A DNA stretch of 8,824 nucleotides from Deltaproteobacteria bacterium (lineage in GTDB: Bacteria; Desulfobacterota; Desulfuromonadia; Desulfuromonadales; Geothermobacteraceae): positions 1 to 8,824 of the forward strand of contig RFIO01000154.1 of NCBI GenBank assembly GCA_003695205.1. Direction: 5' to 3'. Both the position numbers and the translations under genes were made by a program. Numbering within the stretch: position 1 is the stretch's first letter; each line of letters begins with the position of its first letter. Positions 1 through 7,115 of the stretch are shown in pieces. The notes beneath the pieces were generated by a model that was not told where the DNA came from, ran no database searches, and was given only the letters and a program-made list of their open reading frames with translations.

Positions 1-33
1 CTCGACCCTCGTCACACGTCACTGAACTGACCC

Positions 34-2706
34 ATGGACATCATTACCACCCACGTCAATGCCGATTTCGACTGTCTCGGCGCCATGGTGGCTGCCCGCC
101 GCCTCTATCCGGAGGCCGTCATGGTCTTTCCCGGCGCCCAGGAACGCAGCCTGCGGGAGTTCTTCCTGCACAGCTCCGCCTACGCTCTTGATTTCAAAAG
201 GCCGCGGGATATCGACCTTGATCAGGTCGAACGCCTGATCCTGGTCGATGTCGCCCAGTCCGACCGGATCGGCCCTTTTGGCGAACTGGCGCGCAGTGGT
301 CGGGTCCGCATTCATGTCTATGATCACCATCCGGCCGGCGGCACCGACCTGGAGCCTGAATTTGCCGATATCCGGCCGGTCGGTTCAACGGTCACGCTCT
401 TCTGCCAGATTTTCCGGGAAAAAGGCCTGCGCCCCGACCCCGAGGAAGCGACACTGATGATGCTCGGTCTCTACGAGGATACCGGCAGTCTTCAGTTCGC
501 CAACGTTGCTCCCGCCGATTTCGAGGCCGGTGCCTTCCTTCTTGAGTGTGGCGGCTCTCTTTCGGTTGTCTCCGAATTTCTGACCCAGGAGCTGACGGCC
601 GAACAGGTCGCTGTTCTGCACCAGCTGATCGAAAATCGGCGGGAACTCAATGTGGGCGGAGTCGATGTGTCAATCAGCCATGCCTCAACCCGCGACTACG
701 TCGGCGACCTGGCGGTCCTGGCTCACAAGCTCAAGGATATGGAGAACCTCGATGCCCTGATCATTGCAGCACGCATGGGGGACCGGGTTTTCCTCGTTGG
801 ACGATCGAGGATTCCCGAAGTCCATGTCGGGGAAATTCTCGAGGAATTCGGCGGCGGAGGACATGCCTTTGCCGGGTCTGGAACAGTACGAGACCGCACC
901 CTGGTGCAGATTCTCGACCAGCTTCCGGAGGTTCTGGCGCGCCACGTCCAGCCTCGCTGGCTGGCAGGACAGATCATGTCCTCGCCAGCCAAAACGGTCA
1001 ATCCCAATCAGAGTGTTGACGAGGCGCGCGATCTGCTTACCCGCTATCACGTCAATGTTCTGCCGGTTGTCGACGGGGACAGACCGATCGGCCTGATCAG
1101 CCGCCAGATTCTCGAGCGAGCCTGCAGCCACGGGCTTGGGTCCCAGCCCGTGGCGGAGTACATGGAAACCGAATTCCGGGCCGCCGGCCCCGGAGCCAGC
1201 CTGGCGGATGTCCAGGAACTGATCGTTGACCGCAACCAGCGCCTTGTCCCCATTATTGATCATGGACGACTGATCGGGGTCCTGACCCGTACCGATCTTT
1301 TGCGGCAGTTGATTGAAAAGGGGCGCAAGGAGGGCCGTTTCGGTACCTTCGGGGCATCGGGCGACAGGGCGGAACCCTGGCTGAAAACCAAGCGCCTGGG
1401 ACGATTTGTCCGGGAACGTCTGCCCGCTCGTATTGTCGACCTGCTCGACAGCTTCGGCCGGGTGGCGGACGAGTTGGGCATGAACCTGTTCGTGGTCGGA
1501 GGTTTTGTCCGCGACCTGCTGTTGCGCAAGAACAATCTCGATATCGACCTGGTGGTCGAAGGGGACGGCATCGCCTTCGCGCGCCAGTGCGCGGAACGGT
1601 TCGACTGTCGCGTTCGCAGCCACGAAAAATTCGGGACAGCGGTCATTATTTTCCCCGACGGATTCAAGGTCGATGTCGCCACCGCGCGAATGGAGTACTA
1701 CAGTCGCCCCGCGGCCCTGCCGACGGTCGAGTATGCCTCCATCAAACTCGACCTGTTCCGGCGTGATTTTACCATCAATACCCTGGCTCTGGCCCTGAAT
1801 GGTGACCGGTTTGGCGAATTGCTCGATTTTTTTGGTGGCCAGAGAGATCTCAAAGACAAAGCCATCAGGGTTCTGCACAACCTCAGCTTTGTCGAGGATC
1901 CGACCCGGGCCTTTCGCGCGGTGCGGCTGGAACAGCGGCTTGACTTCCACATCGGCCGGCCGACTGAGCACCTGCTGCGCGGCGCAGTGCGCCAGGGGTT
2001 CGTCGAGCGGGTCGGTGGCTATCGTCTGTTCCGGGAACTGAAGCTCATCCTCCAGGAAACCGATCCCTGGCCCGCCATCAGACGGCTTGAGGGCCTTGGG
2101 CTGCTCGGCTTTATCCACCCCGGTCTCAAGGTCGACGAAGAAGCAGCAGGAAGGTTCACCGAAGCCCACAAGGTCGTTTCCTGGTATCAGCTGCAGTTTG
2201 CCGACCGTCCCTGCCGATCCTGGCTGGTCTACCTGCTCTGCCTGACGGCGACCCTGGCAGGAGAAGAGATGACCGGTCTCTGCCGGCGATTGAACATTGC
2301 TCCGAAACTGCGCGAACTGCTTCTCGAGGCACGCTCGGAGGCCATGGCGGTCCGTCGCCGGCTGCGGCGCTGGCGCTGGCGCAAGACCGAACCACGCCCG
2401 AGCGAGATATATCGCCTCCTGAACGGCCTGCCGGTGGAACTGGTTCTGCTGCTGATGGCCATCGAGAGTGAACCACCCGTGCGGCAGTGGCTGGCAGCCT
2501 ACCTCAACAGTTACCGGGATGTTCGCACCCTTTTGACCGGGGATGATCTGGTGAATATGGGGCTGCCTCCCGGACCTGTCTACCGGCGTCTGCTTGAAGA
2601 CCTGCTCGCCGCGCGTCTCGATGGCCGCGTATCCGACAGGGCAGGGGAAGAGACGTTTGTGCGCAGGCGTTACAGGCAGTTGCGGCAGGAGCCAGGGGCT
2701 GATTGA
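34..2706 (+). CDS. DHH-CBS-tRNA nucleotidyltransferase fusion (CCA/A-adding type)
   Basis: Cytosolic enzyme of 890 residues in three modules. Residues 1-300 are a DHH phosphoesterase of the NrnA-like type: HVNADFD at 7-13, D72, DHH at 97-99, D149, and the DHHA1 signature GGGGHAFAGSG at 273-283. Residues 310-428 are two CBS domains (about 311-362 and 373-425), which in other proteins bind adenine nucleotides. Residues 455-890 are a class II nucleotidyltransferase: GGFVRD at 489-494, metal-binding DID at 503-505, RRDFTINTLA at 576-585, and EDPTR at 621-625 (motif D). A very basic stretch lies at 774-784. Family knowledge: such fusions in Aquifex and Geobacter add the terminal A of tRNA CCA, with a separate enzyme adding CC; annotation pipelines often call them CCA or poly(A) polymerase. 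Start: this ATG is the first after an in-frame TGA at 28-30, and the DHH motif begins six residues later, so the N-terminus is complete. The ribosome binding site is weak. Domain calls are firm; the exact nucleotide added is inferred. Confidence 0.93.
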   Translation: MDIITTHVNADFDCLGAMVAARRLYPEAVMVFPGAQERSLREFFLHSSAYALDFKRPRDIDLDQVERLILVDVAQSDRIGPFGELARSGRVRIHVYDHHPAGGTDLEPEFADIRPVGSTVTLFCQIFREKGLRPDPEEATLMMLGLYEDTGSLQFANVAPADFEAGAFLLECGGSLSVVSEFLTQELTAEQVAVLHQLIENRRELNVGGVDVSISHASTRDYVGDLAVLAHKLKDMENLDALIIAARMGDRVFLVGRSRIPEVHVGEILEEFGGGGHAFAGSGTVRDRTLVQILDQLPEVLARHVQPRWLAGQIMSSPAKTVNPNQSVDEARDLLTRYHVNVLPVVDGDRPIGLISRQILERACSHGLGSQPVAEYMETEFRAAGPGASLADVQELIVDRNQRLVPIIDHGRLIGVLTRTDLLRQLIEKGRKEGRFGTFGASGDRAEPWLKTKRLGRFVRERLPARIVDLLDSFGRVADELGMNLFVVGGFVRDLLLRKNNLDIDLVVEGDGIAFARQCAERFDCRVRSHEKFGTAVIIFPDGFKVDVATARMEYYSRPAALPTVEYASIKLDLFRRDFTINTLALALNGDRFGELLDFFGGQRDLKDKAIRVLHNLSFVEDPTRAFRAVRLEQRLDFHIGRPTEHLLRGAVRQGFVERVGGYRLFRELKLILQETDPWPAIRRLEGLGLLGFIHPGLKVDEEAAGRFTEAHKVVSWYQLQFADRPCRSWLVYLLCLTATLAGEEMTGLCRRLNIAPKLRELLLEARSEAMAVRRRLRRWRWRKTEPRPSEIYRLLNGLPVELVLLLMAIESEPPVRQWLAAYLNSYRDVRTLLTGDDLVNMGLPPGPVYRRLLEDLLAARLDGRVSDRAGEETFVRRRYRQLRQEPGAD

Positions 2707-2731
2707 CTCCCCCGATACCATCTGTTAAAAG

Positions 2732-2752
2732 GGGGCGAGCCGACAGCGCCCC
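2732..2752. other. GC hairpin in the intergenic gap
   Basis: GGGGCG at 2732-2737 pairs perfectly with CGCCCC at 2747-2752 around a 9-base loop. On the + strand no T-run follows, so it is not a standard intrinsic terminator for the upstream gene. Read on the - strand, the stem is followed by C and TTTT, which looks more like a short intrinsic terminator, but no gene is seen that would use it. The rest of the gap (2707-2816) is GC-rich, then T-rich at about 2783-2797, with no clear promoter. Confidence 0.35.
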
Positions 2753-2816
2753 GCGGGCCGTGTCCAGCCGCCGGGCCCTGAGTTTTCCTCTTTTCTGACT
2801 GGAGCAAAATCCGCAA

Positions 2817-3503
2817 GTGGAAACCCTGCTGGCCAAAGTCTCCATCATGCTGGCCCCGGCCCTGTTCGCCGTGACCATGCACGAGGTCGCCCACGGCTGG
2901 GTCGCCGACAAACTGGGCGATCCGACCGCCCGTCTGCTTGGCCGGCTGACCCTGAATCCCTTTCGCCATCTCGACCCCATCGGCACCCTGGCCCTGTTTC
3001 TGTTCGGATTCGGCTGGGCCAGACCGGTGCCGGTCAATTTCAACAACCTTGGCAATCCGAAGCGGGGCATGATCTGGGTGGCCCTGGCCGGTCCTGGAGT
3101 CAACCTGGTGCTTGCCTGTATTTCGGCAGCACTGTTGCGGCTGCTCTTTCTGCTCGGGGCGGAACTGGTCGCCACCGGCTCACTGGTGGACAAGGTGCTG
3201 CAGCCTGTCGCCCTGATGGTTGCCTCCAGCCTGTTCATCAACGCCCTTTTGGGGGTTTTCAACCTGATTCCGGTGCCGCCGCTCGACGGCGGCAGGGTGC
3301 TGACCGGTGTCCTGCCGGATCGCCAGGCCGCCTTTCTCGCCCGTATTGAACCGTTCGGCTTCATCATCGTGCTGCTGCTGATCTTCTACACTGACATCTG
3401 GCGACTGGTGCTTGGTCCTCTTGTCTGGGGCCTGGTCGGCTACCTGTCAGGGCCCGCGGCGCCGCTGGTTCATCGCATGGCCGGCATTCTCGTGGGATCG
3501 TAG
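2817..3503 (+). CDS. Site-2 protease family (M50) intramembrane metalloprotease
   Basis: Small polytopic membrane protein of 228 residues, in the range of the short bacterial M50 proteins lacking a PDZ domain. The zinc site is HEVAH at 22-26 in the first membrane segment; the third ligand is supplied by NLIPVPPLDGGR at 149-160, with the family NPxxxLDPIGT box at 47-57 and GWARPVPVNFNNL at 66-78. Hydrophobic segments lie at about 10-28, 55-68, 86-118, 132-153, 180-195 and 200-212. Catalytic residues are all present, so it should be active; family members cleave transmembrane segments of regulators or remnant signal peptides, but the substrate here cannot be read. Start: GTG, preceded by GGAG at 2801-2804 with a rather long 12-base spacer; an ATG at residue 11 would cut into the first membrane segment. 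It leads the cluster with scpA, whose ATG follows its TAG after only three bases. Confidence 0.92.
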   Translation: METLLAKVSIMLAPALFAVTMHEVAHGWVADKLGDPTARLLGRLTLNPFRHLDPIGTLALFLFGFGWARPVPVNFNNLGNPKRGMIWVALAGPGVNLVLACISAALLRLLFLLGAELVATGSLVDKVLQPVALMVASSLFINALLGVFNLIPVPPLDGGRVLTGVLPDRQAAFLARIEPFGFIIVLLLIFYTDIWRLVLGPLVWGLVGYLSGPAAPLVHRMAGILVGS

Positions 3504-3506
3504 GCG

Positions 3507-4274
3507 ATGAAGCTCGATATCAAGCTCGAGAACTTCGAGGGCCCACTGGACCTGCTGCTCCATCTGATTCGCAGCAATGAAATGGATATCTGGGATATCC
3601 AGATCAACCGTATCTGCGAACAGTATCTGGCCATTCTTGACGCCATGCAGAGCCTCAATCTCGACGTTGCTGGCGAGTTTCTGGTGATGGCGTCGACCCT
3701 GCTGCATATCAAGTCGAAACTTCTTCTGCCCCAGTCCGAGTTCGAGGAAGGGGAAGAGGAAGAGGAAGATCCGCGCGCCGAACTTGTCCGTCGCCTGCTG
3801 GAATACCAGAAATATCGTGTTGCGGCCCTGGAGCTCGACGACAGGGATCTTCTCGGTCGGGACGTGTACGCGCGCAAGTTCACCTCGCCCGAACTGGCCG
3901 ATGTCGAAGGGGAGGAGTATTTCGAGGTCAGCCTGTTCGATCTGGTCGAGGCCTTGCAGGACGTTCTCGCCCGGGCCCCGAAGGAGGCTGTGCACGAAAT
4001 CGGTTTCGAGAGTGTTTCCATTGCCGAACGGATCAACCATATTCTCGATCGGCTCTGCGGGCACGAAAGCCTCTCCTTCAAGGAACTGTTTGCCGATCGC
4101 CCGGCCCGCATCGACGTTGTGGCTACTTTTCTGGCGATGCTTGAACTGGTCCGTTTGCGTACCATCCGCCTGATGCAGACTGACAGGTGCGGTGAAATCT
4201 GGATATTTCCAACAGCGGATGGGGAAGAACCTGTCGTAGGTGGCCTGGAGGATGAAAGCCTTGGATACAACTGA
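3507..4274 (+). CDS. scpA: Segregation and condensation protein A (ScpA, SMC kleisin)
   Basis: Kleisin subunit that bridges the two heads of the SMC dimer and, with ScpB, forms the bacterial condensin that compacts and separates the chromosome. The protein has 255 residues, a normal length. The N-terminal signature FEGPLDLLLHLI is at 10-21 and the second N-domain helix LVMASTLLHIKSKLLLP at 59-75. A strongly acidic linker (nine Glu among residues 78-87) follows, then a helical middle region, and the C-terminal winged helix that contacts the SMC cap includes VVATFLAMLELVRLRTIRLMQ (204-224, family-typical). Start: ATG three bases after the protease stop and in the same frame, so it is probably reached by coupled translation; no strong ribosome binding site is visible. 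The 3' end overlaps the scpB start. Identification is secure. Confidence 0.97.
   Translation: MKLDIKLENFEGPLDLLLHLIRSNEMDIWDIQINRICEQYLAILDAMQSLNLDVAGEFLVMASTLLHIKSKLLLPQSEFEEGEEEEEDPRAELVRRLLEYQKYRVAALELDDRDLLGRDVYARKFTSPELADVEGEEYFEVSLFDLVEALQDVLARAPKEAVHEIGFESVSIAERINHILDRLCGHESLSFKELFADRPARIDVVATFLAMLELVRLRTIRLMQTDRCGEIWIFPTADGEEPVVGGLEDESLGYN
4238..4251 (+). promoter_or_regulatory. Two overlapping ribosome binding sites deciding the scpB start
   Basis: AGGTGG at 4238-4243 sits 8 bases before ATG 4252, and GGAGG at 4247-4251 sits 9 bases before TTG 4261. GGAGG is the better match to the anti-Shine-Dalgarno sequence but touches the ATG, so it could only serve the TTG. Both lie inside the end of scpA. 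An upstream in-frame GTG at 4240 has no site of its own. Confidence 0.55.
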
Positions 4275-4851
4275 GCTGAAGAGCCTTGTCGAGGCCCTGG
4301 TCTTTGTTTCCGACGTTCCCGTCAAGGTTGACAAGCTGGCCGAAATGCTGGAAGTGGATCGCGGCGATATCCGGTCCGTTCTGGACGAACTTGAGCAGGA
4401 TTACCGTGAACGCGGCATTCACCTGGCCAGGGTGGCGGGCGGGGTGCAGTTCCGGACCGATGCCCGATTCGCCGACGCGGTTCGTTCGCTGCAGAAAAGC
4501 CGACCCTTCCGTTTTTCCCGCGCCGCGCTCGAGTGCCTTGCCATTATCGCTTATCGCCAGCCGGTTACCCGAGGTGATGTCGAATACCTGCGCGGTGTCG
4601 ACTCGGGCGGCGTACTCAAAACCCTGCTCGACAAACGCCTGATCCGTATCCTCGGCAAGAAGGATGTAGCCGGCCGACCTCTTATCTACGGGACATCGTG
4701 CGAGTTTCTGGAAATTTTCGGACTGCACAGCCTGGAAGACCTGCCGACGCTGAAGGAATTCAGCGAACTCGATCTTGACCTGGCCGAAGAGGCGACTGCC
4801 CCGCCCGCGGAGGATTCGTCCGGAGCTGCCGACGAACCTTCGATTCACTGA
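4252..4851 (+). CDS. scpB: Segregation and condensation protein B (ScpB)
   Basis: Dimeric partner of ScpA in the SMC condensin complex, built of two winged helices that clamp the central part of ScpA. The conserved core is complete: ALECLAIIAYRQPVTRGDVE at 92-111, RGVDSGGVLKTLL at 114-126, GKKDVAGRPLIYGTSCEFLE at 135-154, and FGLHSLEDLP at 156-165. The last 30 or so residues are acidic and Ala/Pro-rich, a usual variable tail. Length is 199 residues from the chosen ATG, typical for the family. The ATG overlaps scpA by 23 bases; TTG 4261 (14-base overlap) is a real alternative because GGAGG is spaced correctly for it, and family proteins normally begin only a few residues before ELKSLVEALVFVS. 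The overlap implies translational coupling and balanced synthesis of the two partners. Confidence 0.96.
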   Translation: MKALDTTELKSLVEALVFVSDVPVKVDKLAEMLEVDRGDIRSVLDELEQDYRERGIHLARVAGGVQFRTDARFADAVRSLQKSRPFRFSRAALECLAIIAYRQPVTRGDVEYLRGVDSGGVLKTLLDKRLIRILGKKDVAGRPLIYGTSCEFLEIFGLHSLEDLPTLKEFSELDLDLAEEATAPPAEDSSGAADEPSIH

Positions 4852-4860
4852 TCTCAAGCT

Positions 4861-5574
4861 GTGCCCCGTCAGCGACTGCAGAAGATTCTTGCCGCCTCCG
4901 GCCTGGCATCGCGTCGTCAGGCTGAATACCTGATCGCCGCGGGCCGTGTCAGCGTCAACGGGCGACAGGCTGGCCTCGGGGATCAGGCCGATCCCGAGGT
5001 GGACCATATCGAAGTTGACGGTCGGGTCCTGCCTCCGCCTGAACCGACCGTCTGCCTGCTGCTCAACAAACCCGCCGGCTGCATCACCACCCGGCGCGAC
5101 CCCCAGGGTCGTCCGACCGTTTTTGACCTGGTTTCGGGTGTGCCCTGGCGCCTTTTTGCCGTCGGTCGTCTCGATTACAACACCGAGGGGCTTCTGTTGC
5201 TGACCAACGACGGTGACCTGGCTCATCAGTTGGCTCATCCCAGGCACCAGGTCGACAAGACCTACCTTGTGCGGGTGCGCGGACACCTGACTGCCGGGAT
5301 CATTCGGCGGCTTGAAAACGGAATCCGGCTCGAGGACGGACTGACGGCTCCGGCCAGGGTACGCCCGCGGCGTGCCAGCGGTGGGCACCAGTGGTTTGAG
5401 ATCACCATCCACGAAGGGCGCAATCGTCAGATCCGGCGCATGTGTGAGGCTGTCAATCTTCCGGTGAGCAGGCTGAAACGGATCCGTTTCGCGTTTCTGT
5501 CCCTGGGGGACCTGCCGGCTGGACAATGGCGACGGCTGAGCCAGGAAGAGGTTGAAAAGTTGAAAAAACTGTGA
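4861..5574 (+). CDS. rluB: 23S rRNA pseudouridine synthase, RsuA/RluB family
   Basis: Converts a uridine in 23S rRNA to pseudouridine; RluB acts at the position equivalent to U2605 in E. coli. The protein has 237 residues. An S4 RNA-binding domain occupies about 3-60 (RLQKILAASGLASRRQAEYLI at 5-25). The synthase domain carries the catalytic motif GRLDYNTEGLLLLTNDG at 102-118, with D105 as the nucleophile, and the RsuA-type motif EGRNRQIRRM at 185-194. RluB is preferred over RsuA, RluE or RluF because this member commonly follows scpAB, as in Bacillus; sequence alone does not settle the target uridine. Start: GTG, 9 bases after the scpB stop and in the same frame, with no visible Shine-Dalgarno, so it probably relies on reinitiation by ribosomes leaving scpB. 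It is the last gene of the tight cluster. Confidence 0.92.
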   Translation: MPRQRLQKILAASGLASRRQAEYLIAAGRVSVNGRQAGLGDQADPEVDHIEVDGRVLPPPEPTVCLLLNKPAGCITTRRDPQGRPTVFDLVSGVPWRLFAVGRLDYNTEGLLLLTNDGDLAHQLAHPRHQVDKTYLVRVRGHLTAGIIRRLENGIRLEDGLTAPARVRPRRASGGHQWFEITIHEGRNRQIRRMCEAVNLPVSRLKRIRFAFLSLGDLPAGQWRRLSQEEVEKLKKL

Positions 5575-5587
5575 TTTTTGCGATAGT
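5560..5587 (+). promoter_or_regulatory. Possible sigma-70 promoter for pgi
   Basis: TTGAAA at 5560-5565 (five of six to TTGACA) and GATAGT at 5582-5587 (four of six to TATAAT) are 16 bases apart, in an AT-rich patch unlike the surrounding GC-rich genes. The predicted transcript would start near 5594, about 35 bases before the pgi ATG. The -35 box lies inside the end of rluB. The match is moderate, so pgi may equally be transcribed from upstream. Confidence 0.35.
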
Positions 5588-5615
5588 TGAATCTGCCGTC
5601 CCGAGCAATTGATTC

Positions 5616-5624
5616 AAGGAGGGG
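5616..5624 (+). promoter_or_regulatory. Strong ribosome binding site of pgi
   Basis: AAGGAGGGG contains the full GGAGG core at 5618-5622, 6 bases before ATG 5629. It is the best Shine-Dalgarno sequence in the window and rules out the in-frame TTG at 5587 as the start. It suggests that pgi is translated independently of rluB. Confidence 0.85.
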
Positions 5625-5628
5625 TTCC

Positions 5629-7020
5629 ATGGGCGTTATTTTCGATTACACATTCATGATGGCCGACCTGGTCGGTTCCCGCTGCGGTATCTCCGAAAGC
5701 GAACTAGAGGCTCTGGGTCCGCGTGCCGCACAGATTCACAAGGATCTTGTTACACGCAGGGGCGCAGGGCAACTCCCCTTTTATGATCTGCCTTTTGACC
5801 GACAGACGCTCGACGACACCCGAGTCCTGGGAGCGGATCTTGGCAAGCGTTTCTCTCATGTTGTGGTTCTCGGTATCGGCGGCTCCGCGCTCGGCACGCT
5901 GGCACTGTTTCGTGCCCTCGCCCACCCCTTTCACAATTCGTTGCCGGCTGAAAAACGGGGGAATGTCCCGACATTGCACATCCTCGACAATGTCGATCCC
6001 CACACGATGGCAACGGTTCTGGAGCAACTTGAGGCCGCCTCCACGGTCTTTCTGGTGATCTCAAAGTCCGGATCCACGGTCGAAACCAGTGCCCAGTTCC
6101 TGGTGGCCTGTCGCTGGCTGACGGAGCAGGGGGCGCGCTGGCAGGACCACGTGGTCGCCATCACCGATCCTGAAAAGGGCGGCCTGAGGGAACTCGCACG
6201 GTCCCAGGGGTTGGCATCCCTGCCGATTCCGCCGGGAGTCGGCGGCCGATTTTCCGTTTTCACGCCAGTTGGGCTGCTGCCTCTGGCAGCCGTTGGCCTC
6301 GATGTGGAGCGCCTGCTGGCGGGTGCTGCGGCCATGGAGCCACGGGTCACCAGGGGAGATTTCCTCGAGAATCCAGCCTATCTCAATGCCGCCCTGCAGT
6401 TTTTGGCCTACCGCAAAGGGATGCCCATATCGGTCATGATGCCCTACTGTGACCGGTTGCGTGATGTCGCCGACTGGTATCGGCAGCTCTGGGCCGAGAG
6501 TCTCGGCAAGCGCCGCGATCTTGATGGCCGAGAGGTGTTCGTCGGGCCGACCCCGGTCAAGGCTCTTGGTACCACTGATCAGCATTCCCAGGTGCAGCTC
6601 TATGTCGAAGGACCATTCGACAAGGTGGTGACCTTTCTTGAAGTCGAGGACTACGACCGCAACCTGGCTTTCGAAGCCTGCCCGGAGGCGCCGCACCTCG
6701 ATTTTCTTGCGGGGCACGACATGGCCGAGCTGATTCGGGCCGAACAGCGTGCCACCAGTGTCGCGCTGCTGCAGGCCGGGCGACCCAGCTGCAGTTTCAT
6801 TCTCGATCGTGTCAGCCCCGAAAACCTCGGCGGACTCCTCTACCTGCTTGAGGTGCAAACCCTTTTTGCTGGCGGACTGTTCTGTATCGACCCCCTCGAC
6901 CAGCCGGGCGTCGAGGCCGGCAAGGAATTTACCTATGGCCTGATGGGACGCTCAGGGTTCGAGCATCGCGGCGCTGAAGTCCGTGAGTTGCTCGAAGGTG
7001 TAAACAGGCGTCAACTCTAA
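5629..7020 (+). CDS. pgi: Glucose-6-phosphate isomerase
   Basis: Interconverts glucose 6-phosphate and fructose 6-phosphate in glycolysis and gluconeogenesis; cytosolic, usually dimeric. At 463 residues this is the short bacterial form rather than the 550-residue E. coli type. Two SIS sugar-phosphate domains are visible: LGIGGSALG at 81-89 and the phosphate-binding SKSGSTVET at 145-153. The first family signature, GVGGRFSVFTPVGL, is at 203-216. The likely catalytic base is E290 in AESLGK, the conserved histidine is H319 in DQHSQVQLYVEG, and the conserved lysine is K432 in DQPGVEAGK. The second signature has Leu423 where Phe or Tyr is usual, a mild change. Start: ATG with an excellent ribosome binding site; 14 codons further upstream are open but lack one. 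The gene sits between the scpAB-rluB cluster and the TPR gene with gaps of 54 and 95 bases. No terminator is evident after its TAA. Confidence 0.96.
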   Translation: MGVIFDYTFMMADLVGSRCGISESELEALGPRAAQIHKDLVTRRGAGQLPFYDLPFDRQTLDDTRVLGADLGKRFSHVVVLGIGGSALGTLALFRALAHPFHNSLPAEKRGNVPTLHILDNVDPHTMATVLEQLEAASTVFLVISKSGSTVETSAQFLVACRWLTEQGARWQDHVVAITDPEKGGLRELARSQGLASLPIPPGVGGRFSVFTPVGLLPLAAVGLDVERLLAGAAAMEPRVTRGDFLENPAYLNAALQFLAYRKGMPISVMMPYCDRLRDVADWYRQLWAESLGKRRDLDGREVFVGPTPVKALGTTDQHSQVQLYVEGPFDKVVTFLEVEDYDRNLAFEACPEAPHLDFLAGHDMAELIRAEQRATSVALLQAGRPSCSFILDRVSPENLGGLLYLLEVQTLFAGGLFCIDPLDQPGVEAGKEFTYGLMGRSGFEHRGAEVRELLEGVNRRQL

Positions 7021-7041
7021 CAAAACTTCGAGGCGCTTTCC

Positions 7042-7071
7042 TTGACACCTTTCGTGTCGCTGGTTTAGATT
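7042..7071 (+). promoter_or_regulatory. Sigma-70-like promoter of the TPR gene
   Basis: A perfect TTGACA at 7042-7047 is followed after 17-18 bases by TTAGAT (7065-7070) or TAGATT (7066-7071, four of six to TATAAT). It lies in the 95-base gap after pgi and would give a leader of roughly 40 bases before GTG 7116. It is the best promoter match in the window and indicates that the TPR gene is its own transcription unit. The -10 box is imperfect. Confidence 0.6.
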
Positions 7072-7115
7072 GCTATGGCTGTATATGGATTTTTCGAGCC
7101 TTACGGGTGGGAGCT

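Noticed and set aside
685..2721. Very long open frame (678 codons) on the - strand opposite the nucleotidyltransferase gene
   Set aside because: It lies entirely antisense to a gene with complete recognisable motifs, its translation shows no recognisable domain, and long antisense frames are expected in GC-rich genes with biased third positions.
2755..2797. Intrinsic terminator GGGCC...GGCCC followed by a T-rich stretch after the first gene
   Set aside because: The stem is only five pairs with a 14-base loop, and the T-rich part is interrupted and offset; not convincing enough to annotate.
2504..3367. Open frame of 287 codons on the - strand crossing the gap between the first and second genes
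   Set aside because: It is antisense to two real genes, rich in Ser/Arg/Pro as shadow frames are, with no domain recognised.
4123..5526. Open frame of 467 codons on the - strand across scpB and rluB
   Set aside because: It spans three well-identified + strand genes and has no recognisable motif; it is a codon-bias shadow.
5587..5628. N-terminal extension of the isomerase from TTG 5587
   Set aside because: No ribosome binding site precedes it, while ATG 5629 has AAGGAGG at ideal distance and matches the expected N-terminus.
7021..7041. Terminator after the isomerase gene
   Set aside because: No stem of useful length and no T-run between the stop codon and the following promoter.
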